Positions 36,801 to 48,800 of a stretch of 64,000 nt of DNA are shown here, in pieces. The DNA is taken from assembly GCA_036785705.1 (NCBI GenBank), contig JAWUZG010000056.1, forward strand, positions 18,234,501 through 18,298,500. The letters are read 5' to 3'. Origin of the DNA: Acanthornis magna (lineage: Eukaryota > Chordata > Aves > Passeriformes > Acanthizidae). A program made the position numbers and the translations under genes. The notes below the pieces were generated by a model, which was not told the origin of the DNA, made no database searches, and saw nothing but the letters and a program-made list of their open reading frames with translations. Positions within the stretch are counted from its first letter, which is position 1, and each line of letters opens with the position of its first letter.

Positions 36801-39800
36801 TGGGCATCCCTGGGAGGTGTCCAAATATTCCTGGAGCTGTGGCAGCCTCGGGGCCGTGCCCATTCCCTGGGAGCCTGGGCAGTGCCCAGCACCCTCTGGG
36901 GGAGAACTTTTCCCTGATCTCCATCCCAAACCCAGCTCAGCTTCCCTCGTGTCCTGTCCCTGGGCACAGACAGCTATTCCATATTTCTGGTTAATATTTT
37001 AGCAAACTGAGCCAATCCAAACTGTTAGGTTAGTGAAGAACCAATTAGGCATCTCTTGTTTTTCTTACAGCATGCAGCAAAAATTTCCTCTACTCTCCAT
37101 ACTCTTCCTTAACACAACGATTTCTGCCTTTGGAAATAAACACAGGATTATTGGAAATCATTGGGAATGGGCCCATTCAGTGATATCGGAGGTGATTCCT
37201 GGGGTGTAAAGTGCAAGTTGAATTTTAGTCGAGGCCTCTCTCTGATAAATTCCCTTCAGTGTTTCAAAGCTGCGCTGGGTGATGATGATGATGATGATGA
37301 TGGGAAGATGAACCTCAGTTGATTGGGCAGCTGCATTTCCCCGGGGAAGCATCACCACCTCAGCTCTGTGATACCTGAAAGAAAATTCATGAAAGATCTG
37401 AAGGTGTCTGTGCCTGAATGGAAATTCAGAGAGTGGCTTTTTCTCAAGACAGCGAGAGGTATTTTGCTGCAGAAAGATTGTGTGGCTATTTTTAGCCCTG
37501 GGTACTGGTGAGGTGGAACAGAATATTTTTAGAGCTGCAGAAAATGCAGCCACTCGAGCTGGGTTCTTTTTTTTTCACTCTGCTGCTAGAGGGGTTTTCC
37601 AAAATAAAGAGCAGAATTGGTAGAAAATATATTTTCTGTATAATTTTTATTTATTGAATAGGTGATATATTGATTGTGTGCAGATACATATATTTATATA
37701 TATACACACATATTATATATACACTGTGTGTGTATATATATTCCTAGGGGATTTTAAGTGTTTTGGCCCTGTGAATGCCATGTATTAAATTAGTTTTCCC
37801 TCCAATTTGGAAAACTTTGTACCTCAGTGAAATGTTTTAAGAAAATCCACAGCCAGCAAGGCCTAATTGTGTCCCTCAGTTAATCTGTACCAATCCCTGG
37901 AGCTGTTGGGTTCGTTCCTGGAGTGAGGTAAGCCTGGAATAATTCAGGAAATAGTGGCGAGAGTGAATGAGTAAAAGAAGAGTGTGGGAGGAGAAACTGT
38001 AACTTTTTAGGCATTTTGGGGTGTGCTGGGCACCCGCAGAGCTGGAGAACACTCTTGACTCTTCCAAGCTTCGGAGAGTGCTGAAGAAAATGTTATAATA
38101 TTTAATAAATCATAGTTATGGGGAAAAAAAAATCAACAAACCCAACCCCCCAAAACATTCCTGGCATCTTTCTGAAGAATGTCCATATTAACTGTGTTGT
38201 CCTGGCTTGATTCCAGCTTTATTGGATTATAAATTCTATTTTCATCCACTTGGTTTTCAATTGCAGATCTATTTTTACCTTTCTTTTGTTAAATAATAAT
38301 GGTTGTTTGCAGGGCATGGCTGTGTTTGTAGCCATCAGAATGATTTTATTGTCTAAAACTATATATTTGCATGTTTCTGGTTTTAATCATCCTCCGAACT
38401 TTAAAAGTAAATTATGTGCTTGACTTGCCAGGATCTGTTTGGTGTTTTACACACAGCAGATACACCAGATGAATTAATAGAAATCTGTCAGCTTTTCTGC
38501 ACTCTTAAACTCCAAATTTCCAGCGTCTCTGCCTTGGAAAATCTCAAGTGTTTGGGAGTAGAGGAGCCGGAGTCAGAGATGAGCATGGGAGCTCAGCATT
38601 TGATGGAAAGCTGCGAAATGAGCTCTGCTTGATGTGGTTTGGTGGCATTTTCATGCCTCATTTGTAGGGTAAGCAGATCTAGAAGGACTAGATATGGGCA
38701 TCAAAAGATGATAAGGGAGAAGATTAGGGAAAGCCACAAAGAAAACTCAGATTTCATCTCCCTTTCCAGTCCAGCTGACATGTAAGGGGCAGAGTTGGAT
38801 CCTCGTAGTGCTGCAGAGCCTGGCCCTAGCTCAGTTGTGGTTAAATGTGGCTCCTTGTCTGTTCTGCTCTGTTCTGCTCTGCTCTGCTCAGTCTGTCAGG
38901 AGTTTTGAAATATTTTGATTGGCTTTTGGAGCATCTTTGCCTAATGAACAGGTTTTCCCTTCCCTCCCTCTCGGCGGTTTGGCAGCGCTCCCGGCGAGGA
39001 TGGGATGGGAGCTCGGGGCGGCAGGGCTGCTCTGCAGGGAGGGATGGTGGAGCTCTGGGGTCAGGATCCGCCAGCTCTGGGACTGAGCTCACGGTTAGCG
39101 AGGCACGGGCACGGCACGGAGTTCCAGGAGGGCTAAATCCCATCCCATCCCCATCCCCATTCCATGGATCCCATCCCCATTCCATGGATCCCATTCCATG
39201 GATCCCATCCCATGGATCCCATCCCATGGATCCCATCCCATCCCATCCCATCCCATCCCATCCCATGGATCCCATTCCATCCCATCCCATCCCATGGATC
39301 CCATCCCATGGATCCCATCCCATCCCATCCTATCCCATGGATCCCATCCCATGGATCCCATCCCATGGATCCCATCCCCATCCCATCCCATCCCATCCCA
39401 TGGATCCCATCCCATCCCATCCCATGGATCCCATCCTATCCCATCCCATCCCATGGATCCTGTCCCATCCCCATCCCATCCCATCCCATCCCATCCCATC
39501 CCATCCCATCCCATCCCATCCCATCCCATCCCCATCCCCATCCCATCCCATGGCAGGGACACCTCCCACTGTCCCAGGCTGCTCCAGCCTGGCCTTGGAC
39601 ACTTCCAGGGATCCAGGGGCAGCCACAGCTCCTCTGGGAATTCCATCCCAACCCCTCCCCACCCTCTCAGGGAAGGATTCGTTCCCAATATCCCGTCTGA
39701 CCCTACTCCCTGTCGGTTTGAACCCATTGCCCCTTGTCCTGCTGCTCCTTGCTCTTTGGGGATGCAGCATTAACTGCACAAAAGACACTGAAAAGAGGAA

Positions 39801-42800
39801 AAAAGCCCCAGATCTCAAGAAGGAATGCCAGAGGCCTCTTCTGATTTAGTTTCTGATTGGAGCAGAGGCTGTTTCTGTCTCAGCTGGCATTGGGAAAGTT
39901 CCCATGGCAGCACCCGAGGATGTACTCTGCATTTTCTCCCGATGAAATGTAGAAATGCTTTCATTTGACAAATTCAACAGTTGGATATTAGGAGGAATTT
40001 CTTCCCTGGGAGAGTGGTTCAATACTGAAACAGCTTCTCCAGGGAAGTGTGGAATCACCACCCCTGGAAGGGTTCAGAAGTTAGGATTTGGTGGACAAGG
40101 TGGAGTTCAGTCAAAACTTGGACCTGGTGATCCTCAAGGTATTTTCTAACCTTAATAATTCTGTGATTCCACAAATATGGAAATTCAAGCCCCACTTTTC
40201 ATATCACTGCTGAGTAAAAACAAGTCTTACATTTACACGAGCAGAGGGAAAAAGGATTGAATTTGAACCTTTGGTCCAAACTGGGTCACAGTTTTCCTGC
40301 TGCACCCACTCCCAGTTCCTCCAGTTTGCCCATTCCCTGCTGGATTCCCTAAACTGGAGCTGCTGCAAACCCTGCACAAAGAAGGGCAGGGGAAAGGGAA
40401 AAGCCTGGGAAATGTGGGGTTAGAATTTGGGTAGCTGCTGGTTGACTTCTCTGCATAATTAAGCTTTAAATGAAGGTGGCATTAGTTAAATGTTCAGCAG
40501 TTTTTAATTAAAGGTGCTGAAGTTCATAAAAACCTTCCAGAACTTTTCTAATAAAACCAAAGTTGACAATTTCCAGGCTAAAGCAAATATTACCTGGGAG
40601 AAAAATCAACCCAGCAGATCAGGCCACGGAAAACTAGGAAGTAATATCTGGAATTCCCTCATTGCTCTGGAGTGCATTAGCTTTGCTAATTCAGCTTTTG
40701 TTAATTCGAGTTTGTAATTGTGATCTTTCCATTTGTAGCTCAAAATAGGTGTCAGATTCTCTCAAAGAGCAAATGTGAGAGCAGATTTTCATTGTTAATT
40801 GTATACATTGTGTTTGTGTTTCCTGCAGACGTTGTGCTGGCAGGGCTGGCTGAGAGGAAATATATGCATTTAAAAATCGAACAAGTTTTATAAATAACTT
40901 AATGCTTTTTCAAAGATTCCCTGTGTCGCTACAAACAGCCACTTTATATTCCTTTTCCCTGCTCATCCAGCTCGGGAGCAACTGCAAATAATGGAATAAA
41001 TGGAAGGATTTTGGAGCACTGTCATGCGGGAAAGATAGAAATGTAATTTTGGTAATATTTGTACTCAGTCAGTGCCTTTGCTATTGTTGGTTCCAACCTA
41101 CCACACGCTGTTTTCAACAAAATAGCTGAAGTCTCACCCTGAAATATTCACTCAGCTGTCACTCAGGGATGAGTCAAGATGTGCATTGTAGTAAACCAAA
41201 AAATGGTAAATTGATTGAGTGTTCAGTGCACAAGATGTTTGTTCAGAGCCTTATAAATTTATTAAGAATAACAAATTATAAATATATTATTAATGAATAA
41301 TAATAATTAAGATAATAATAAATTATTCAATATAAAGATAAAATTATTAAGAATAATAATGGTTTGATTGAATGAAAACCTGCTTGTAGCTTGCATTTCA
41401 GTGTGTGTTGGTGAATGTTTGGAACAGCTCTCCGGGGAGATGCTGCTTTCTTCACATTTATTATTTTAAAAAACCATTTTCGTGGCTGCAGCGGCCCTGG
41501 GAAGGGCTGTGTTTGAGCCGAAAGCACTATTTTAGAGATATTTAACACTGATTTCCAGCAGGAGCGTTTACTCTTGAGCCGTGTTCGGTTGGTTCTGGAG
41601 CACTGCAGAACGGAGTGGAAGGGCTTTAAAATCAGATTTTATAGTTGCAGATCTCACGAGTTCTTGGCTTATTACAGATATATTGGGTGGATTTAAGTCC
41701 ATAAAATATCCAGTGAAATGTGAGATGTTCCATGTGCTGTGCTCAGCCCCTCTGTGAACTTTCACAGGCCAAGCCACAATCTGGTGCATCAAGGGAAATA
41801 AAAATCTGATTGATGAGAAGTCCTAAGGATTCCCTTTTATTTGATATCAGAGCACAATTCACATTAAATTACAGTGATAAAAAGCCTTGATTTGCCTCAG
41901 CTTTGCTGTTATCTGCATCCCTATTTTAATGTACACTTTATAGGCACATAAAGTTTGTTCATTGTATTTTTATTTACAGGAGGGTTTCAATGGCAACTTT
42001 CTCATTGGCTCTAAAGCTGTTCAGAGAAACAGATGTGTCTCCCAGTGCCATAAAAACGTGTGTTATAGATGCAGCCCTTGATTGAATTATTTCCTGGTTG
42101 TAACGCTCTTGTGTTCCTTGCAGCCTCAGATAACAGTCAGAGATTTCGAGAGACCTGCTTTGCCTTCGCGCTGACGCCGCAGCAAGTGCAGCAGATCAGC
42201 AGTTCCATGTGAGTGAGGAGCCCTGAAATCCAAACAGGTCCCCCAAAGGAGCTGGGGGATTCCTTCCCTCTCCCTGGGGAGTGGGAGGGTGAGGAGGAGA
42301 GAATTCAGCCCCAGTTCTGGGGGGGTTTCCCTGGGGGTAATGCTCTCCAAATCCACGCTCTGCTTCCTGCAGCCCTTCCTCGCCTCCAATTTCTGTGTTC
42401 ATTCACCACCCTGAAATCCAAACAAATGACCCCAAGGAGCCAGGGGATTCCTTCCCTCTCCCTGGGGAGTGGGAGGGTGAGGAGGAGAGAATACAGCCCC
42501 AGTTCTGGGGGAGTAGAGGTAATGCTCTCTCCAAATCCATGGCTCTGCTTCCTGCAGCCCTCCCTCGCCTCCAATTTCTGTGTTCATTCACCACCCTGAA
42601 ATCCAAACAGATCCCCCCAAGGAGCCAGGGGATTCCTTCCCTCTCCCTGAGGAGCAGGAGGGTGAGGAGGAGAGAATCCAGCCCCACTTCTGGGGGGGTT
42701 TCCCTGGGGGTAATGTTCTCCAAATCCATGGCTCTGCTTCCTGCAGCCCTTCCTCGCCACCAATTTCTGTGTTCATTCACCATTCTGTGTTCATTCACCG

Positions 42801-45800
42801 CCCTGAAATCCAAACAGATCACCCCAAGGAGCCAGGGGATTCCTTCCCTCTCCCTGGGGAGTGGGAGGGTGAGGAGGAGAGAATTCAGCCCCACTTCTGG
42901 GGGGGTTTCCTTGGCTCTGCTTCCTGCAGCCCTTCCTCACCACCAATTTCTGTGTTCATTCACCGCCCTGAAATCCAAACAAATCACCCCAAGGAGCTGG
43001 GGGATTCCTTCCCTCTCCCTGGGGAGTGGGAGGGTGAGGAGGAGAGAATTCAGCCCCAGTTCTGGGAGGGTTTCCCTGGGGGTAATGCTCTCTCCAAACC
43101 CACAGCTCTGCTTCCTGCAGCCCTTCCTCACCTCCAGTCTCTGTGTTCATTCACCGTTCTGTGTTCATTCACCACCCTGAAATCCAAACAAATCACCCCA
43201 AGGAGCCAGGGGATTCCTTCCCTCTCCCTGGGGAGCAGGAGGGTGAGGAGGAGAGAATTCAGCCCCAGTTTTGGGGGGGTTTCCTTGGCTCTGCTTCCTG
43301 CAGCCCTTCCTCACCACCAATTTCTGTGTTCATTCACCATAAGGGTGGGACTTTGTAGTGACCACTCAGAACTTCCTGTATATTCCTCAAAAAAATGGGA
43401 AACTATACAGGTCAGATGAGAATTTATCTCTTTATTGCAAAGTAAAAGCTCTTTTTTCATCACTTTTAATACGTCTTGAGAGTGGTGGTTTGAGCAGGAG
43501 CAGCAAAGTGTGGTGCTTTATTTATATATATATATTTAAAAAGAATATTTTAATATATATATATTTATATGTGTATTTATATTTCTATATATACATTATA
43601 TATTTATATTAATATATATACATTATATATACCAGACAGTGTGCATTTTACTTCTTCTTTGTGTAAAAAAAAAAGTGTTTTCCATAAATTGAACTTCCAG
43701 CAAACTCCCGAGGAATCTATATTGCAATATTGAGGACTCTCTTGTGAAAAGCAGTGTGTTTTAACCCCTCTTCTGTTGTTTCCAGGGATATTTCTGGGAC
43801 CAAATGTGACTTCACAGTACAGGTCCAGCTAAGGTAGGTATTTTATTGCCTGGAGTGCTGTTGGTTTTTAGGATTTATCAGCCTTATCCTACCCACCAGA
43901 GTGGGAATTCCTGCATGGAAAAGAGCCTCATCCTGGTTGGTTTTCTTGTCAGTGAATCCTCCTTCCCCTAACTCCTGTCTGTCATTCCATGGGGGTCTGA
44001 CCTTCAGAATCTCCAAGCAGGAAGGGTTTTTTCCTAGCAGGGATGCCAAGCACAGCATTCCATGGGCATTCCAAAATCTGCTTCTTGGGCACTGCGGGGC
44101 ACCACTTTGGCAATCTCCAGCCTGGTTAGTTTGGAGCTTTTGGCAGGTGTATGATAAATTGATTAAATCCTCTGTGTCAGGCAGGTGAGGTGGGATGGAG
44201 CAGGGGAATCTCCAGCCTGGTTAATTCAGAGGTTTTGGCAGGTGTATCACAAATTGATTAAATCCTCTGTGTCAGGCTGGTGAGGTGGGATGGAGGAGGG
44301 GAATCTCCTGGTTAGTTTGGAGCTTTTGGCAGGTGTATCACAAATTGATTAAATCCTCTGTGTCAGGCAGGTGGGGTGGGATGGGATGGAGCAGGGGAAT
44401 CTCCAGCCTGGTTAGTTTGGAGCTTTTGGCAGGTGTATCACAAATAGATTAAATCCTCTATATCAGCAGGTGGGGTGGGATGGAGCAGGGGAATCTCCTG
44501 GTTAGTTTGGAGGTTTTGGCAGGTGTATCACAAATGGATTAAATCCTCTATATCAGCAGGTGGGGTGGGATGGAGCAGGGGAATCTCCTGGTTAGTTTGG
44601 AGCTTTTGGCAGGTGTATCACAAATTGATTAAATTCTCTATATCAGCAGGTAGGGTGGGATGGAGCAGGGGAATCTCCTGGTTAGTTTGGAGGTTTTGGC
44701 AGGTGTATCACAAATGGATTAAATCCTCTGTATCGGGCAGATGGGTTGGGATGGAGCAGGGGAATCTCCTGGTTAGTTTGGAGGTTTTGGCAGGTGTATC
44801 ACAAATTGATTAAATCCTCTATATCAGCAGGTGAGGTGGGATGGAGCAGGGGAATCTCCAGCCTGGTTAATTCAGAGGTTTTGGTAGGTGTATCACAGAT
44901 GGATTAAATCCTCTATATCAGGCAGGTGGAGTGGGATTGGAGCAGGGGATGAGGAGGGAATGAGGTAAAAAGGGACAGGAGGCAGCTCCCCCTCTGGGTT
45001 GGTTATCCAGGTGGATTATCTGATTCTCCAGACCCTGGTGGGACGTGGCTGTGGGTGGGGTCCAGGGGAGCTGAGGGGCTCCTGCTGCTCCTGGAAATGG
45101 CCAAAGGGGAGCTGAGGAGCTCCTGCTGCTCCTGGAAATGGCCAAAAGGGAGCTGAGGGGCTCCTGCTGCTCCTGGAAATGGCCAAAGGGGAGCTGAGGG
45201 GCTCCTGCTGCTCCTGGAAATGGCCAAAGGGGAGCTGAGGAGCTCCTGCTGCTCCTGGAAATGGCCAAAGGGGAGCTGAGGGGCTCCTGCTGCTCCTGGA
45301 AATGGCCAAAGGGGAGCTGAGGAGCTCCTGCTGCTCCTGGAAATGGCCAAAGGGGAGCTGAGGGGCTCCTGCTGCTCCTGGAAATGGCCAAAGGGGAGCT
45401 GAGGGGCTCCTGCTGCTCCTGGAAATGGCCAAAGGGGAGCTGAGGAGCTCCTGCTGCTCCTGGAAATGGCCAAAGGGGAGCTGAGGGGCTCCTGCTGCTC
45501 CTGGAAATGGCCAAAGGGGAGCTGAGGGGCTCCTGCTGCTCCTGGAAATGGCCAAAGGGGAGCTGAGGGGCTCCTGCTGCTCCTGGAAATGGCCAAAGGG
45601 GAGCTGAGGGGCTCCTGCTGCTCCTGGAAATGGCCAGAGGGGAGCTGAGGGGCTCCTGCTGCTCCTGGAAGGCTCCAGGGGAGCTGAGGGGCTCCTGCTG
45701 CTCCTGGAAATGGCCAGAGGGGAGCTGAGGGGCTCCTGCTGCTCCTGGAAGGCTCATGGGGAGCTGAGGGGCTCCTGCTGCTCCTGGAAATGGCCAAAGG

Positions 45801-48800
45801 GGAGCTGAGGGGCTCCTGCTGCTCCTGGAAATGGCCAGAGGGGAGCTGAGGGGCTCCTGCTGCTCCTGGAAATGGCCAGAGGGGAGCTGAGGGGCTCCTG
45901 CTGCTCCTGGAAGGCTCCAGGGGAGCTGAGGGGCTCCTGCTGCTCCTGGGTGGGCTCCAGGGGAGCTGAGGGGCTCCTGCTGCTCCTGGAAATGGCCAAA
46001 AGGGAGCTGAGGGGCTCCTGCTGCTCCTGGAAATGGCCAGAGGGGAGCTGAGGGGCTCCTGCTGCTCCTGGAAATGGCCAAAGGGGAGCTGAGGGGCTCC
46101 TGCTGCTCCTGGAAATGGCCAAAGGGGAGCTGAGGGGCTCCTGCTGCTCCTGGAAATGGCCAAAGGGGAGCTGAGGGGCTCCTGCTGCTCCTGGAAATGG
46201 CCAAAGGGGAGCTGAGGGGCTCCTGCTGCTCCTGGAAATGGCCAAAGGGGAGCTGAGGGGCTCCTGCTGCTCCTGGGGATGGCCAGAGGGGAGCTGAGGG
46301 GCTCCTGCTGCTCCTGGAAATGGCCAAAGGGGAGCTGAGGGGCTCCTGCTGCTCCTGGAAGGCTCCAGGGGAGCTGAGGGGCTCCTGCTGCTCCTGGGGA
46401 CACCATTGTCCCTGAGCTGGGCCCGGAGCAGGAAGGGTGTGTCCTGCTGGGGTCCAGCAGCAGGAACGAACTCCTCTGGGAACTGAAATAAATAAATCCA
46501 ACTTCAGAGGGCTGAGGATCCTGTGACTGTGCTCAGCAGCTGCCTGGGCTGCAGCTGGGACAGTGCAGAATGCCATTTGGGACACCTTGGAGAGGTCAGG
46601 CTGGAGGAAAGGCAGGGATGAAATTGGGATTGGCTGCTGTAACAGGAACCTGCCTGAGGGAATGGGTCAGGCTGAGGAATTCCAGGAACCTGAGGAGGAA
46701 CCCACAGCCTGCTGGAACCACTGTCATTTTGGGGGGCTTTGAATGACATTTGGGGACTGCGTTTAGCAGGATTTGTCATGATTTCACAGCTCAGTGGAAT
46801 AACAATTCCTTCTAGGAAGAGATGGTCTCGGAATCACTTTAACAGTGAAAGATGATGGCATCCCAAATACAGGATACATCCCAAATAAAGGATGGGAGAT
46901 GTCACAATTACATGGATTTTTTTAAAGTGGAAACGTGGGGCAGTTGCTGGGGGAAGCCTTTCATTTTTCAATTTAAATTGCATGAATGCAGCTACAGGTT
47001 TAGCCAATGTTGAAATCAAAAAACCCTCTTTGCTTTCAGGTTTTGTTTGTCAGAAACCAGTTGTCCACAAGAAGATCACTTCCCACCCAATCTGTGTGTA
47101 AAAGTCAATGGGAAACCATGCAGCCTTCCAGTAAGTAAGATGTTCACATTTTGGGATGGTGTTAATCAGGAATTACCTGCCAGAAATCAGCCTGAAAACT
47201 TATCCCTGCCTCTGTTTTCATATTGTGGAGCATTTGAATGAATGAAAAGTTCAAGTCAGTTGTTTCAGGCAGTAGATCCAGAAGTTAGATGGAGTTAGAA
47301 ACTCCCTTCTCAAGATCCCATATTTAGTAATGTGATACTAACATGGGCAGAGGAAAAAGGATTGAATTTTGGGACCTCCAGTCCAAAGTTTTGTTCTTTT
47401 GTTTAGTTTTGCTGAGACAGGAGAGGTGGCAAAGTTCCTTTTAGTATTCCATGGGCAGGGTTAGGATTTTGGGTTCCTGTAGGGAGAAGGAGTTTGTGAA
47501 ATGCTCTGCATTTGATTGATCCTTTCCTCTTTGAATTCAGCACGGAGGCTGCTCAGGGTGTATGTGTTGTGGTGGGAGGGTCAGAAGGCAAAAGCACCGT
47601 GGAATTCTTGTTCCTGAGAGATGAAATCCTTTGATTTCCAGGGCTACCTGCCACCAACCAAAAACGGTGTGGAACCAAAGCGCCCCAGCCGACCAATCAA
47701 CATTACCTCACTCGTGCGCCTGTCCACCACGGTCCCCAACACCATCGTCGTGTCCTGGACGGCAGAGATCGGCAGAGTGAGTGCCTTGGGCATCCCTTCA
47801 TTCTCCTGTACCTCTGAGGGACAAGCAGGGGGCAGAAAATCCTTGTAGCTGCAGTTTAACTGGAGTATTTCATACCCCTGTTCAGCTGGAATATTTCACA
47901 TCCCTGTTCAGCTGGAATATTTCACATCCCTGTTCAGATGGAATATTTCATATCCCTGTTCAGATGGAATATTTCATATCCCTGGAATATTTCATATCCC
48001 TGTTCAGCTGGAATATTTCATACCCCTGGAATATTTCGTATCCCTGTTCAGCTGGAATATTTCATACCCCTGGAATATTTCATACCCCTGTTCACCTGGA
48101 ATATTTCATACCCCTGGAATATTTCATATCCCTGTTCAGCTGGAATATTTCCCATCCCTGCTCAGCTGGAATTCCGCAGTGCCGGGCAGACGGGATGTGC
48201 TCCCCCAGGTTTGGGGTGGGATCTCCCCCTCCTCACCCCCCACCCATCTTCGTGACTCAGGGAGGGCCCAGATTAAGAGATCAAGGCATCCTCGAAGCCT
48301 TTTGTTTGTTGATTTGGCCAAACTTCAGGCTTTGAAGCTCTTCTGACTTCCGGGACGTGACAGAGCTTGGCTGGGTCTGTAAGGGGTGGGTGACACTCGG
48401 CACAGAGCGCCCTTTGGAGCTGGGAGTGTGAACAGAAAACAGCAAAACCCCACTGATCTCAGGGCCTTTTTCACATTTCTCTTCTCCCCACTGCTCTCCT
48501 CATCCTTCAGATTGAAAACCTCGTGGTTTTATCCCTTTTTTGTGTCTGTGGGGAGAACGTTACGACCGGCGTTAGAAAATTGCTGATGTTCCGCTGGACT
48601 AATTAAATCTGGAACATGCTGCAAAAAGTGACTCCAATAAATCAGCCCATGAATTACCGAGCTGCTCTCAGAGCTGGCAGCAAAGCTGCTGGGTGGGCAT
48701 TCCAGAGGCACCGTGTGCTGGTGCCACTGCCCCCATCCTGTTTTCAGAAGTGCCCAGAATTGTCCTGAGGTGAAACCTTGGCCAAGAATTTGTCAGTGTG

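Larger units (their letters stand above)
29098..42123 (+). other. PIAS1: PIAS1 intron 2 (13 kb)
   Basis: Runs from a gtaaga donor to a ttccttgcag acceptor. It contains the 205-bp, 45-bp and CCATC-type arrays and at least six CR1 fragments. The frame of exon 2 stays open for 59 codons past the donor, to a TAG at 29274-29276. 29280-29985, 32600-34280, 36970-38840 and 40180-42120 look like unique intronic sequence with AT-rich simple repeats. Confidence 0.9.
42209..43785 (+). other. PIAS1: PIAS1 intron 3 (1.58 kb), mostly tandem repeat
   Basis: From gtgagt to tttccag. All but about 340 bases is the minisatellite at 42221-43340 or the AT-rich tract at 43520-43640. Confidence 0.95.
43834..47039 (+). 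other. PIAS1: PIAS1 intron 4 (3.2 kb), mostly tandem repeat
   Basis: From gtaggt to tttcag. Two G-rich arrays (44111-44930 and 45063-46395) fill most of it, and the last 190 bases carry a segment shared with intron 6. Confidence 0.95.

Noticed and set aside
38845..39849. Plus frame of 334 codons (HPMDPIPS repeats) and minus frames of 160-210 codons (GWDPWDGM repeats)
   Set aside because: Translation of the CCATC/CCATGGATC array plus flanking CR1 sequence.
42395..43419. Plus frames of 261 and 279 codons with FIHHPEIQT repeats
   Set aside because: Intron 3 minisatellite read through; unit variants happen to lack stops.
44918..46585. Minus-strand open frame of 555 codons (and an overlapping 467-codon one) with [18 protein letters not shown] repeats
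   Set aside because: It is the 41-bp minisatellite read backwards. The unit contains no stop on that strand and cycles through frames, so length is not evidence of coding. No domain or splice pattern fits.
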